From: Musa acuminata AAA Group
Lineage: Eukaryota > Streptophyta > Magnoliopsida > Zingiberales > Musaceae
DNA length: 64,000 nucleotides
Direction: 5' to 3'
Assembly: GCF_036884655.1 (NCBI RefSeq)
Contig: NC_088340.1
Coordinates: forward strand, 10,100,001-10,164,000
In this document: positions 47,083 through 60,251 of the stretch, piece by piece
Layout: every line of letters begins with the position of its first letter
How positions within the stretch are numbered: position 1 is the stretch's first letter
Translations under genes and position numbers: made by a program
The notes under the pieces: generated by a model
What the model was told of the DNA's origin: nothing
The model's input: only the letters and a program-made list of their open reading frames with translations
The model's database searches: none

Positions 47083-47876
47083 CCGAGAATGCCGCGCATA
47101 GTGAAGCTTCTGCTTTCCCGTATGCCCGTAAACGTACTCAACAGTGGCAGGAAGATCGTATTCCGCAAGCTCATCCCATGACCAGTCCCAGTATTCCTTC
47201 GATGAACACAAGGGTTTTAGGAAGACATAAATGACTACAGTCATGGTGTTTGTGTTAGGAGAAGAACCGGATCATCCGAAGAGAAGATGGTGTGCCCGAG
47301 GCTGTGCTTTGTTCCACGACTATTGGCGATCCAAACATCGTATCCCTCGTCGGCCAAAATGTATCCCAGTGATTCATCCGGCGAACTCAGTAGCCATCCC
47401 AAACCATCCTGTCGAAACAGCATGTCATCGCATATCCATCCAGTTGTAGTTGTAACAGGAGCACTGCGTTAGAGATGAACGGAGACCATGAATAGCCCGT
47501 GCTGCAGCAAGATCGGCGTGCCACTACCTCCGTTGCGTGCCGGTGACCGCCCCATGGGAATCCTCTGCACGCCAAGGATGTAACCATCTTTTGTCGTCAC
47601 CTGCAGAAAGCACAAAAACATAATATTTCTCAACGAAAGAAACACAGGAACCTGACACGAAGCAAACACGTAGAGATGGTGTACTTCATGTTCTTCGCAC
47701 TTGTAGACGTAAGTCCCCATGATGGATTTGCAGGCGCCATTTGCAGGCGAAGGAGGATCTGAAGCGACAACCTGTCGAATCAAGTGCTCGTACTGATGAC
47801 TGCCATTCTGATCACCAGTTGCTGAAACAGAAACAAAAAGAAGCCTTGCTCTCATGGAAAGCAGATCGATAGCCAT
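47083..47876 (-). pseudogene. Triacylglycerol lipase 2-like, 5' exons (split gene)
   Basis: N-terminal half of the lipase whose end lies at 34120-35100. Exons 47876-47685, 47600-47487, 47408-47268 and 47196-47083 have GT..AG borders, stay in phase 0 and encode 187 residues. Features: a hydrophobic N-terminus (LLFVSVSA, possible secretion signal), the AB-hydrolase lipase segment (VTTKDGYILGVQRIP), QHGLFM oxyanion region, DVWIANSRGT, and YWDWSWDELAEYDLPA. The nucleophile elbow spans the exon 4-5 junction and reads R-H-S-R-G. The Ser (186) is present, but the first Gly of G-x-S-x-G is Arg, a change likely to harm activity. Intron 4 holds the Gypsy/Copia nest. Confidence 0.85.
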
Positions 47877-50800
47877 GAGTTCAAATTAGTCTCCGCTGCG
47901 ACTCGGGATTGCACGATGAATCGCCGTCGCTAACTAATGTGCTAAATTATTTGATCTTGTAGAGCATCCAGTGGAAGCCATGGGAACACTGCGCCATATA
48001 TACTCATTGCTCTACTGATTCTGATGTATAAGATAACGTTTTCTCTTCGGAGACACTTGCATTTAGCATTCATCAAGGATTCCGTGGAGTACTGGAATCG
48101 TGTGCCGACTGGTTCACGACAAAGAGGTGATGGAGCAGTTGGCTGCTAAGTTGCCACCACCATGGGATTCTTAGATTAATCTTGTTAAGGCATCACAGCA
48201 GGAAGCTCACCACTGGGCCAAGAGAGCGGTGTCGCAGAATATGGGCTTTTCAGTCCCCGGCCCGACCTGTATGTGCCGGGTAATCTTATCAGTGTCGGAT
48301 TTAAAGAACACTGTTCATGTATGCAATTTAGTATCGATAGAATTCAAATCATTCATGTGAACTGGCTTCGAGAGAAACCATTGTGGACCGCCACGATGTC
48401 CATCTTATCAGAATCCACCGGAAGTCAAGCGAAACCAGCAGTCAACACTTGCAGTGAGTCAAGTTCTTCGCAGAATAAAAATAGAGGGTCAAAACAACGG
48501 CTGGTGGAAGAGGACGAAGCGGACGCGGGCTTGGTACGCACCGGGTTTGCACCGGACGCGCGCGTCGGTCACAGGTGGGGGCGAGGAGTGGGGTGGTGTT
48601 GGCCCCGGTGGGGACGCCATGGATGTCGGGGAGCGTTGCGGTACGGTAAAGTTTGCTGGTTGGCAGCAGCCCCTTAGAAGAGAGCAAAAAGAAGCGAGAG
48701 GAGGAAAGAAGAAAAGACGGGAGGGACAGATCAGCAGTTGGATGGATTGTACGCAGGAATGGGATGGATGGGACGGATGATGAGCCGCCTCCACCAACCA
48801 ACACCCGACCTTTCCCCCGTCTCTCCTCCTCCTCTTTGCAACCCTACTTTTTCCTTCCCTTTAATCCCCGTTCTGTATCTCTCTCATAATAAATGAACAA
48901 AATATATCGCGAGGTGCGTCTGATGTTTCAGAGAACAGCGGAAGCATATGAACATGAAACGAGCAGAGATTAGACGTATAAAGCTGAATCGAGACTACTG
49001 TTCGCAGGACTGGGACGGACTGCAGAGGCACGTCTGCCACCTGCGCCCTGCGCTGACCGGTCCGGCCGACGGTGATCCGGCCACGATCGGTCGGTGTCTC
49101 CTCGTCCCACGAGAAAGGCCGCGAGCTGACACCGGCCCACCTTCCGAGAGCCGCTCCCCGCCCCCCCCCCCTGCCGAAGTAACGCCCGCCGCGTCGACGC
49201 TGCGTCCAACCGGCGGCCATGCCCCGGTTTTTTTGTAAGCGAGCAGGCCCCGAGCACGGCCAGCGTTGACTTGCCGGCCAAAGTGGGGCCCGCGGTAACC
49301 AGCAAACGATACGGAGGGAGCCACCCACCGCAATAACGCGAAGGCGATGGGGCGAGACTCCCACCGTGTACTGACCGCCAACCTGTGGCGTGGTTGGCCA
49401 GCACTCTGGTTATTCTCTTCCTTAATTCTCATTTCCTTGCAGGTGGTGGGTGGTGGTGCAGCTGCTGCATCTGCATCAACTCGTTCTCGTTGCAACAATT
49501 CCCACTAGCCCAAAAGAGAAGGCACCAAACACTAGGCGACGTGGAGGCCAGACGACCCACTGCTCTCCCCCCCCTCCCCATATCAACCTATCTACACTAA
49601 AAGACCTATAATATGATTCCTGTAGAAACAAACGGGGGGGATGCAGCGGGACCTCCGTCCTCGATGAAAAGACCTCATCCTCGCTGCTTCCCATCCGAAG
49701 CAACAACGTGGGTGGCTGTGGCCGAATAGCGTCCGACTACGCGCCTTGCGTGAGCGAATAAAATACGGTAAACGATGGGCGACGTGTCCAAGTATCGCGT
49801 TTGCTTTGGGACCGCGATCACATCTGTATCGCGGCAGAAGGCGATGCTGACCTCCACGCGTTGGACGCGAATACCTCACGATATAAATATATTTTTGTCT
49901 CTTAAATATTCTTTTAATAATAAAATTGATATTTGACCTTGTCGTGCTTGGCAAACTATACCCTATTTTCGAACTGAGGTCTGACGCTAAAATTACTACA
50001 AGAATTATGTTAATTCCATAACCAGTATTCTTGATTTGGATCGCATCCGTGATTCAGATTTATTCATTCTTAAGAATAATAGTTTTTAATTATAAATCGA
50101 GAGTGGAGGGAGGGGTTGTTTTCGTTAATGAAACGCTAGAGAAGGGTAGTTTCGTGATTCGACTGATGGAGCGCAGCCGGGCGTGCGAATATTCGGCGGG
50201 GGTGGCGGGAGGGGTGGTTGGCGCGCCTGCGGTTCGGCTTTCCCGCGCGAGCTCATCGGGTGGGCGGTCGCTAATGTTGTGGGTTGGGGGGCGCGTACGA
50301 TTTGCTATTGCCGTTTCTGTTTACGCGGGAGATCACGCGAATTCGACTACCCAACTGAGGCGCAATTTTCTTCTTAGTTTTATTTTTTATTTTTGTAAGA
50401 TTTTAAGATCATTCGATACGATTTTAATTTTTTTAGAAACATAATTCCAATCAATTATCAGTCCAATAATGATCCGTGAATAGGTTTTTCATATGCATTG
50501 ATATTCAAATACATGTCATTAGACGTATAATCTCATTCCACTATCACATTTTATATGCTTTGGTCGAACAAAAAATAGATCAATTACGAAGGAATCGGAT
50601 TCGGAGCCGCGTTTTTAGATCCGATCCGTTCCTTTATCCTCCATTTCTACCCCGCGCCCGGCACCGTCTACTCCTCACCGTTCTAGGCATCTTCGCGCTT
50701 CCAATTTGCAGGCCCACTGCCATGTCCAATCACAGCAAAGGTAAACAAACGGGTACGGGTTTTTAGTATTTCATTTATAGGCAATACGACCTTCGCGGTG

Positions 50801-51202
50801 GCTTGAGAAATAAATGAAAACAAATAAAATGGCGGCGAGAGAAATGCAAGAGAAAAGGGCAAAAAGATAACGAAGGGTGTTATGGTCATTTCAGAAGACC
50901 ACAGTGGTACGAAGACAGGCCATAAAAGAACGGCGCGGAGCGGGCGGCAGAACGAAACTAACCGAGGAGAGGGGAAGCGAAGTAAACTAATTGCGCGATC
51001 GAGTCGGTTCGTGGGGACGGCCTCAACCGAACGATGGCCAGCGAAGGAATTTGAGATGGGGAAGTCTTCAAGCCTCCTCTTCTTTTAAGGCTCCCCCCTC
51101 TTCTCTCTGCTTCCCCTCCCGATCCGATCTGCCCTTGCGAATACGAGAGGGGAACCGTAGTTGTTGTGATCTACCCGGTGCGCGACGATCCGATCGCTGG
51201 CG
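47877..51202. other. Intergenic region
   Basis: Left part: lipase 5' flank. About 48440-49500 is GC-rich with overlapping frames on both strands and no family likeness. From 49870 to 50600 it is AT-rich. The last 300 bases, with pyrimidine-rich tracts, are the likely promoter and 5' UTR of the ERF gene. Confidence 0.5.
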
Positions 51203-51835
51203 ATGCGGAAGGGCCGGGGAGAAGCGGCACACCCACCGGCGGAAGTCGGCGGGGCGGCGGGGACGCGGTTCCGAGGCGTGCGGAAGCGGCCCTGGGGCCG
51301 ATTCGCAGCCGAGATCCGGGACCCATGCAAGAAGACCCGGGTCTGGCTCGGCACCTTCGATTCTGCCGAGGACGCGGCGCGTGCCTACGATGCCGCCGCC
51401 GTAGCCCTTCGCGGCACGAAGGCCAAGACCAATTTCCCCTCCTTACCGTCCGCCTTCCCCCCGGCACCTCTCCCCGCCGCCGCCGCCCACTTCCCTTTCT
51501 ATCACCAACATCAGCACCACCCGCCGCCTCCCCCTCAGCGGCCGACGTCCAGCAGTCACAGTAGCACCGTGGAGTCCTTCAGCGGCCCGCGGCACCCCTC
51601 CGCGGCGGCGCCGATCCACATACGTCCGCGGATCCTTAGGAAGCAGGTCAACCCCCCGCCACCCCCGCGCGTACTCAACGGCGACGATGACTGCCACAGC
51701 GACTGCGGCTCCTCTTCCTCCGTCGTCGATGACGACGGTGACATCGTGTCGTTGTGCCGGCAGCCGCTGGCTTTCGACCTCAACCTCCTTCCGCCCTCGG
51801 AGGACGACCTCCACGATACGGCTCTCCGCCTCTGA
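51203..51835 (+). CDS. AP2/ERF transcription factor with EAR repression motif
   Basis: Single exon, 210 residues, ATG 51203 to TGA 51835. One AP2 domain spans residues about 22-79 ([20 protein letters not shown], then [16 protein letters not shown]). Ala and Asp stand at the two positions that typify ERF rather than DREB proteins, so GCC-box binding is expected. The middle is Pro/His/Ser-rich and disordered. FDLNLLPP near 191-198 is a DLNxxP-type EAR motif, which recruits TOPLESS-type corepressors. This layout is that of ERF group VIII (ERF3/ERF4-like) repressors in ethylene and stress signalling. Intronless, as usual for the group. Target genes are not shown by the sequence. Confidence 0.94.
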   Translation: MRKGRGEAAHPPAEVGGAAGTRFRGVRKRPWGRFAAEIRDPCKKTRVWLGTFDSAEDAARAYDAAAVALRGTKAKTNFPSLPSAFPPAPLPAAAAHFPFYHQHQHHPPPPPQRPTSSSHSSTVESFSGPRHPSAAAPIHIRPRILRKQVNPPPPPRVLNGDDDCHSDCGSSSSVVDDDGDIVSLCRQPLAFDLNLLPPSEDDLHDTALRL

Positions 51836-54800
51836 TGCCGGATCCCGGGGCTGAGAGAAGGGAAAAGCTAAAAGAAATGGTTATTTCCTTCTCTCCTTGC
51901 CGTTTCGCCTATCTACTCTCATAAATACTTTCGATCTTACGGTTTCTATACATGATCTTTCTGTATGGGGTTGGATTTGAGGTTTGAAAGCTATTATGAG
52001 GGGTGAGGATTAAGCGATCGGGTGACATCAGATCAGATCTGAGGTTTGTATTAGATCTGTTGCCCTATTTTTGCCCTTTGTTACCTTGTACAAACAAATG
52101 CCTATCAAATTCGATAAAATGAAAAAAAAAAAAGACCAAAGAAGTCTCTTAAGTTTATTTGGTTCCTCCCATCATCTCCAATGTTGTGCGTACATTTCTT
52201 CTAATGCCAAAGCAGAAAGATGAAAGGAGTTTTCCATGGATTGAATTGGATATGCTCTAGAGGTTGCCGACAGAATAAGTAGATCCATCTTGTAGCAGTA
52301 GAAGAAGGGACGCATGGAGTCAGATTGTGGCTAAACTGCTCTGTGCTCGATTCACTGCAGCTGCGTTGTTTTCTTGTGGTTGTATTGACAACATTAAAAT
52401 CCTTTGAGGACTTCTGGGGAGATGGAGATAAGAAATTACATCTGGAGCTGACTAGATATGTAGTGTTCGAAGCAGCAGAATTCTATGGTATAATCCATCA
52501 GACATGTTTGATAATTTGACAAATGCATTTTATGGTTTCTGCTTTTAGTTACTTACCAGACAAGGTTAATAGATCTATCAGCATTTAGGATTAAATATAG
52601 GGGGCATAATAGTGATATGGAAGTATTATTGGTTGCTCTTCTCTCTTTTTTAGCTTCTGCTAAAACGAATGTGTTTATAAAAGCTGTTTAAGCTGCTGTG
52701 GTTCCTTTTTTGTTAGTTTTTTACTGTGATAATATTGCATTTAAGCTGCTGAGATTTATGTTGATTGCCTTTTGAGATTGTTCAACCAAAGTTTCTCTAT
52801 AAGGACATATTGTTCTTGTTTCAGCTATCACAGGAGTGTGTCATATGGTACTGATTTGTTTTTACCTTGAGCCTTCCCTTCTTCCTGCTGATTCAGGGTC
52901 GGGCAGATTGTTAGTTGGTCTTTCCTATCTGTATTAAGCTGAGATTTCTTGGAATTCTTTTTTCAGAAAGTTTTCAGTGAAAAGTGAATGCTATATATGC
53001 CTACCAATTTCTTTATGTGGTAGATGCTATTTCCAAAATGGCATGAAGTGAGATGTAAATTAATTTGTAAGAGGGGAAAAAAATTAATATTCAGGTTAAG
53101 GAATTTGTTGAGGATCTTCGTAGAAACATCTTAGTTCTTTTCTGCCCCACTTACAATGGGGTAGGAAGCTTCTTCCATGTGATGTAGAGTGGTGGAGGAC
53201 AGGCTAAGACCAATCCCAGAGCTTGAGGACAGCAATGTGTTGCCACTCATTTCACAAACATTATCAGACTGAAAATTTTTATGCACAGACATGTTTAGAG
53301 ACCATTAACATTTTGCTTTTAGTTCTTCCCTTCCTGAAATGCTGATTAATAGATAAAAGCCTAAATGATCGTCCGACAACTTCATTGTCCGTTTGATTTC
53401 TTTGTTTGATTATGCAAAATGTCTCCGTGCACTGTTCTCCATTTAAATCTTTTTGAATTTGATTTCGTTCAGTTGCCTCTTATACATCATATGCTATTTC
53501 TTCCTTGAACTTGGTGTCACAATCATTAGTTTGCTTCATAGCACCTTAGGCATTTGGTTTAGTTATTGGGTAATTACTACAATTCTGTTATCTCTAGTAA
53601 TAGCCTTTTGGAATTCTGTAAATAACTGGTGTTTGAGTGATTAATAGTCTTTTTCATGGGAAAATTAAGTGGTATACATGATAATGCCAACAGCAATTTG
53701 CGAATCTACAAGTGGAAGGATAAATGTGGCTGACAATTACTTATCCATTGAAAGACTTAAACGCAAGGTCTCAAATCTTCATATAATTCTTCCAGATTTG
53801 TCTTGTTCTCTCTTACCTTTTCTGTGGTACTGAGTCGATCATTTGATTTTTCTCGTTCTCATATATCTGTAGCATTGCAGTGAGGTTGTGTGAAAAATGT
53901 TGATAATGGTATCAAACCAAAACTTTTAGTAAGAGTTGCCAAAAACTGTGGATTGGATTTATGATTGTCTGATTCTGTCGGGTTTATTATATACTTTCAA
54001 ACATCTTTAGGTCATCGACTGTCTTAATCTTTTGTGTTGGTTAATTCAGCAAAGGTGTGGAGAAAATTGGTAAGTTCGAAGTAAGCTATTATGCATCTGT
54101 ATCTCATCTACCCCAACATATTTTTCCTTTTTAGATTACTACTGCATTTTCTTGGTGGTGTTTGTTATAAACACAGTTGGCTCTCTTAAGGGGAGTAACA
54201 TGAAACAACATATTGTTTGATTCTTTCCTAAGCCTCCCGAGAACAAGCAGACGCTTCTCCCTTATTTGGGTAGACTCTTTGGAGGCTTTTGAGTTGCTGT
54301 TTGTTCAAACCTCTTTTCCCAGCGGGTAGAGCAAGTGATTGACACGATAGATATCGGCTTTGGGTGTTTTAGAATTCTTCTTGCCTTCCCCAGTTCGTGA
54401 AGCAATCTGATGCAGAAATTACTCCACGTTAAAATCTTCTTTTGAAGCTGTGATTCCAGTTTAGCATTTAGAATTGGCAGGTTTATGCAAGCGGTTTTAC
54501 CTCTTCTGGGGAGCTGAAGAAAGATGTGGTAATGTATGTTTGAGATCATTAGCTAAAGGGTTTACCAGTAGATTTGACATTGTCTCCATGCCCAATGTGG
54601 CCTCATCTGCCCTTCTTTATCTGTGAAGTGGGTTGGAAATTTCCAAGTCTTTTGGAATCTAAGATACCAAGATCATTTGCAATGCTAAATTAGAGGTCAC
54701 CACTATCGTGTTGACTCGATTTGATGGAACAATGAATGAAACGAATCATCTACGGGAGGAAAATTAGAAGTTTCTTAAGAGTATGTAATGGGCAGAATCC

Positions 54801-55955
54801 AGCCCGATAGATTGCTTACAAGTATTGCCAGCTGAGGGTGTCTGAAACGTGGAAGGCATACTCAGCTATGATGGTATCAAGCATAATTCTCTTTTAAGAA
54901 GTTCCAGGGTATTCCTTGGGGTGGAAATTGTCATCATCGTGTGAGAGAATCCCGAGGTGCGTGTGCTCGCGATCAGATTGGACTCTGGGTTTATCTCGAG
55001 ATAGTTATTTGGTTCGATCATGATTTAAAAGACTGGTATTTAAAATTAGACTTGGTGTTGGTAGATTCAAATGTAGGTTATTAGATTTTGAACATACAAC
55101 CAATTTATGTTTTATTTTTTTGATTAATTTAAAATCGATCCGATTTGATTTCGGTTCAATTTTGATTCAAATCGAAATGATTATTTGTTACTCGGCATGG
55201 ATGACAACCGGTAGGCTTTTCTCACGTTAAAATAAAATGCCTTTAAACTATGCATATAGTCAGTCAAGCTGTAAATTTTGGTGCAGTATCGCTGCTCACA
55301 TTATATTCTCGTGGAGTGCACTTCATTTCTACATTTGTTGGATAATCTTAATCATCGATCTATTATAACCCACGAAACTACATGAAATTATCGAACTATG
55401 TCGAAGAAGGAACCAAGTCGAGATATGAAAACTGCTTGATGCATCGACCCTGCAATACACATGCTTCGAGGATAATTACACGACAAAGAAATCAGGAGAT
55501 TTAGTAATATGATCTGTCGAACAAGCTGCTAAATAGATCGATACAACTGACTTGTATATATGATTAGGAACATCTGACTCTTTCTTGATCGCGTATGGGC
55601 ATGTCTCTGGATTGACATCAGCTTAAGACTCGGTCAATGGGGAGAGCAGTTGACCTTCCCTGTTCAAGCAGTTGACCATTCGGTAGTGATACGTAACGAT
55701 CCCCAAGGAATTGACCAAACGAAGCGGAGCCGTGCGCAGGTATGGCATCGACCAGGAGGGGCATGCGTTGGCTGGGTCGCGTGTTGACATGTCCGCGGTT
55801 TCTTCACGCGACCTCGACCGACTATTCATAGCTGCCTCCTCTGCTCCCTCCCTCGACAAGGCTTCGACCACAAATTCCCGACTCTCTCCCTCCCTCTCTC
55901 TCTCTCTCTCTCTCGGCTCTGCATCGGGAGAAGTGCCTCGTCTCCTTACATCGAC
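51836..55955. other. Intergenic region, 4.1 kb, no gene seen
   Basis: Unremarkable AT-rich sequence with many stops in every frame. The first part should contain the ERF 3' UTR and the last few hundred bases the RIN4-like promoter. A (TC)n tract at about 55890-55914 precedes the RIN4-like start. Confidence 0.5.
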
Positions 55956-56920
55956 ATGGCTGTGAGTCCAAGTTCCTCTTCTTCGTTCGGTTTCTTTGAT
56001 TGCTTGTGAAGTAGCCTTCTTCGTTCAGTTTCTTCTGTTTGCTTTGGCAACACCCATTCTCGTAAGGAAGAAAATCCTTGTCACGGGGGGGAGCGGATCT
56101 TTAGAAGCCTGCAATCGGCTCTACTTAAGCACTGTCTGTCATTTGTGATCTGCAGCAACGAGGACACGTACCGCGTTTCGGTGATTGGAACGAGAACGCT
56201 GCCTACACGATATGCTTCGACACGGCACGCAAGGGGAAAGTTGCCGGAGGCAACATCGTCAACCCAAATGATCCAGAGCAGAGCCCTGAGCTCCACAAGC
56301 CTGCTGCAATGGCTGCTGCAGAACCCCAGCATCCTAAGCAAGGCCGCAGGGACAAGGCCGTGGAGTTCAATATCGCGAATCAGCATCATCAGGGAGCAAA
56401 TTATGTCAGGGAAGAGAGGAGGGAAGAGAGGCAATTCCAAGGATACCCACAAGCTTCACCGCAGCCTCGAGGTAGCGGTGGTCAGAGAACAGGGGCACGC
56501 AGGAACCCAGGTGAAGCTGGCTATGTCCGGTCTCCATCGCCGGTAACACAGGGTAGAGCAGCAAATTCTCGACAAAATGTCGCTGTGAGAATCTTCTCTT
56601 CTCCCTCTCGTCCATTCTCCCGACGTTGATCTTTGTTCTGCCTGTGAGACCTGCATGCTTAATGGCGACAGGGGCGCCAAAGACCCGCGACGGTACCCAA
56701 GTTCGGCGAATGGGATGCAGCGGACCCGAAATCATCCGCAGGATACACGGTCATCTTCAACCAGGTCAAAGAGGAAAAGAAGACAGCCGTCGCTTGGGTC
56801 CCCGCAGTTCCGGTTCAACCTGCACGATCTCCGGCCACCGAGAGGGCGCACCACAATGATTCATACTGGATTGGGGTATGCACCAAGCTTGGTTTCCTGT
56901 ATTCTCCATGCGTTACTTGA
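55956..56920 (+). CDS. RIN4-like protein with two NOI motifs
   Basis: Plant immune regulator family (RPM1-interacting protein 4), normally held at the plasma membrane and targeted by bacterial effectors. Exons: 55956-55961 (Met-Ala only), 56156-56584 and 56672-56920, GT..AG introns, all phase 0, 227 residues in this model. The N-terminal NOI begins MAQRGHVPRFGDWNE and the C-terminal NOI has VPKFGEWDAADP followed by YTVIFNQVKEEKK. Both hold VPxFGxW, the site cut by AvrRpt2-type proteases in RIN4. The family usually ends in a Cys-rich palmitoylation tail; here the frame ends YWIGVCTKLGFLYSPCVT with two Cys. A donor-like GTATGC after YWIG may instead start another intron, so the 3' end is uncertain. 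Confidence 0.85.
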
Positions 56921-57420
56921 GATGCACTCCATCTTCTAACCCTGTGTGTACAACCGACGCTCGGCAGCTATTCCCATGCCTACGCCCCAGCGTCAGATAC
57001 TGATCGAGAAGAAGTCCAAATGGTGAAGACGGTGCGACGAATTCGATCGAACAACTTGTGGTTGCATGGGTTGGATACGCTCAGCATGGTCTGTTCAACG
57101 AGATATGTTTGGCACAACTCGAGATGTGTGTACTGTGAGTGGGGCTGTCATCTGCCATTGTTTTGGTCCGAAAGCTGGAGGTCTCGTTATTAGTATCCGG
57201 CCAACAATCAAGCAAAAAAGATCAATGCATTTGAACACTTCATTATCTTCTTCCATTAATTTTGTTCAGTGCGTCATGCATTACAATCCAACATAAATTC
57301 TAAAGGATCTGATCTGAAACGCTTATGCATATGAATTATTGAATCAAAACTGTCCTCTCAAATTGGTGAATGATAAATGAGGAAGGAGACGATCTCATAC
57401 TGCTATACATGTACTACCCT
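56921..57420. other. Gap between convergent RIN4-like and GDSL genes
   Basis: The 3' flanks of both genes. If the RIN4-like gene has another intron, a last exon could begin near 56976, after CGGCAG, reading YSHAYAPASD. I see no other coding signal. Confidence 0.45.
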
Positions 57421-60094
57421 TCATATGAACTCCGCCAAGCTCGTCCTCAGCGTTGCCAGTGCCATCATCCGGTTGATCTTCTCGGTGGGGTGGAAAGCAT
57501 CCCAAAAAATGTACTCGTCCGCGTCCTTACACGTTAATGGATTCCACTGATCGCACAGATACCCCATCTCGAACTTCCCCGTCGCACAGCATCCCTCGGC
57601 CACATTCTCGATCCCTGTTTCCAAGCAGCGTGCGCGTACGGTGAGAAGCGAGCGTGCCTCAAACGCAGGAACTCATGGCGGGCCGAACTCACTCACCGTA
57701 GGCGGATGGGTTCTGGATGATACGAAGCAAGCCATCGTAGACGGGAGCATATCTCAGCTTCAGCCCCGGCAACGAGGAGCACAGCCTGTGGATCAAAGCC
57801 TGCAGCTTGATGTTGAAGTCCCTGGCCACCTTGTTGTACTCCTCGATGCAGTCGCCGCCGTGGAGGACGTTGGTCGTCCTCTCCAGGGGAAGGCACCCCA
57901 TGGCGCCGAGGCTGGTGAAGGAGATCTTGCGGGCGCCCACGGTGTAGATGGCGGTGAGGAAGTCGGCGGCGCGGTCGATGAGGAAGTCCTCGAACTCTTC
58001 GACCTTAAACTCCCTGAAGCGCCCGGTCACGTAGGAGTAGTAGTTCTCGAGGAAGTCATTGGTGCCGATGCTGACGATGTACACCGCCTCCCGGATGATG
58101 TGCATGGCGCGAGCCTTCCCCACGTATCTCCCCAGTCTCCTCCGGTACTCCTTGAAGTACTCCACCTCCTGCCATAAGGGTATCACCGACTGTGGTACGA
58201 CCCATCGGCAGAAGACAAAGCTGCATCAGCTCGCTCCCACGTCGTGTCTTTTTCGGTGACATTCAATCGATGTTGAGCATAAAATGAAATTACGAATATC
58301 TACTAAAACACCACATTTTTTTTGTTTTGCATGTTGTTATAATGATTTTAATGATAATGAATTTCTAGTAAAACACCACATAAATTACAATCCGATTATA
58401 ATGATTTTGTATTAAGTTTATAATACGAAAAAAAACACTATAGCAAATAAACCAGTCAAAAAAAATTTTGTTTTGCATGTTGTTATTCTTAAGCCAATAA
58501 AAATATATATTTGAAATCTCTCCTGAAAAACTAAAATATAATCACAAAAATTACTCTTTTTTTCCTTTATTGATATACGATAACATAACAAGTTGATTTG
58601 TATTGTGCTTTGAGCTTCTTCTTTTTTTCTATCTATATATGAGATTATAATGTTTTTGTTAAGTTATTGAAAATACTATAATCTTATTTAAAAATATTAT
58701 AATCGAAACAATGATTCTACTATCTTATGGGTATTTTGGGTACTGTGGGAAAAAAGAAAACAAAGGGTGAATTACCTGAAAACACTCCTCCTTTTATATT
58801 TTTAATAAAAATATCTTTATTTTCAGAATTTCTTAATAACATCTCTTCTTTTCTAATATCTACAGTATATTTTGTATTTTTCTTATAAGTTATTGTGTTT
58901 TTACACAACATTATAATATTTTCAGTAATATCAAAAAAATATATAGCATAATATTTTTATAACATTTTTAAAAACCCTAAAAATAATATGTTATAGTGTT
59001 TTCAGTAAAATCAAGAAAACACTGTAAAACATAATATTTTGTATTATGTTATTATTATTATTATTTGGTATCACCAATAATGTTACAACATAATATAAAA
59101 GTATTGTAACTAAACCAATTTATCCTAATACAAAAATATTTTTTGAGTATTAGGAAAAAAATATATTATCCGAAAATTCTGAAAATGGATATACTACCCA
59201 AGAAAACCTAAAAAAAAAGAAAAAGTAGTCGACATCCATTTAATGAAGTCGCCATTTCAGATGAGAGACGGTGGCGAAGGACAAATGCAGGCATACTTAC
59301 TCGTCGGAAGTATTGTGTTCCCTCTTATATGGCAATCTAATTTGATCACACATCTGCTTCTTCGTGCCATTAGGTGAGATTTCAACTCGGACTGTTGTTT
59401 CCAACCAATGTTAGACCACCTATCATGCAACTTTATGCCTTGAGCTTTCCAACCAATGTTTCCAACTCGGCCTGAGTTTTATGCCCTTAGGGTTTAGCTT
59501 TCTAGTAGTCAACAACATTGCAACTCTCTGATTTAGACTCATCACTCGTGCAGTAGAACTCTAATCCGAAGTTACCCTAAGATCTGCCAAAGCTTTGTCC
59601 CCGTTCATGATGAAGTGGTTTCTAATACACGGTCACGTAGATAGTCTACGGGCATATGTATTACTTCTGCTGATACCGCACGTTACCGTCACATTATTCT
59701 CGGAAGTGGACCGACTCACCAGCACGTCGGAGGTGGCGTTGTCGAGCCCGGTGCCGGCGGACGCGAAGCACACTCCTTGTGCGAAGTCTTTGATGCCGTA
59801 GTCGGGGTCGAGGTACGCCGGAACGAGCGGCGGGAGGCCGAGGGCCTCCGAGATGAAGTCGGTGGCGAGGCGGCCGTTGCAGAAGCGGCCGGTGGGGCGG
59901 CCGCCGGCGATGTCGCGCCCGTAAGGGCTGAAGTTGCTCTTGAGGACCGTCTGGATCTGGTTGTTGTTGCCGGCGTCCACGGTGGAGTCGCCGAAGACGA
60001 TGAGGGCGGGTACGCGGGCGGAGGCGACCGCGAGGGACGGGAGGCAGAGGAGGAGGAGGCGGTGGAAGAAGAGGTTGCGGAAGCGGGAGGCCAT
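57421..60094 (-). CDS. GDSL esterase/lipase, secreted
   Basis: SGNH-type lipid hydrolase, probably secreted to the cell wall. Three exons on the minus strand: 60094-59720, 58189-57697 and 57614-57421, GT..AG introns of 1530 and 82 bases, 353 residues. I chose ATG 60094 (MASRF); the upstream extension starts with a non-ATG codon. Residues 1 to about 26 are a signal peptide (LLLLCLPSLAVASA). Block I is FGDSTVDAGNN with catalytic Ser37, block III is GTND at 167-170, and block V is DAFHP with Asp328 and His331, so the catalytic set is complete. The length is typical of the plant family. The natural substrate is unknown. The first intron is unusually AT-rich. Confidence 0.95.
58900..59045. repeat. 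AT-rich two-copy repeat in the GDSL intron
   Basis: TTTTCAGTAAxATCAA followed about 25 bases later by GCATAATATTTT or ACATAATATTTT occurs at about 58917 and 58999, roughly 81 bases apart, within the first intron. Confidence 0.5.
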
Positions 60095-60164
60095 TGGCGC
60101 GTGCGGCAAGCGACGGAGATTATGGAGTGCTTTTGGCAGGTGGTGTGTTTTTGGGAGGCTGACA

Positions 60165-60172
60165 TTATATAA
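60165..60172 (-). promoter_or_regulatory. Probable TATA element of the GDSL gene
   Basis: Minus-strand TTTATATAATG about 75 bases before the start codon. A (GA/TC)n tract lies just further upstream. Confidence 0.55.
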
Positions 60173-60199
60173 AATAGAGGAAGGAAGGCCACAACAGCC

Positions 60200-60201
<2 letters not shown>

Positions 60202-60249
<48 letters not shown>
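60202..60249. repeat. (GA)n microsatellite in the GDSL promoter
   Basis: About 24 GA units, TC on the gene strand, 110-155 bases before the GDSL start codon. Confidence 0.95.

Positions 60250-60251
<2 letters not shown>

Noticed and set aside
48861..49498. Overlapping frames of 140-167 codons upstream of the ERF gene
   Set aside because: They occur on both strands of a GC-rich stretch, have no recognisable motif and several begin at non-ATG codons.
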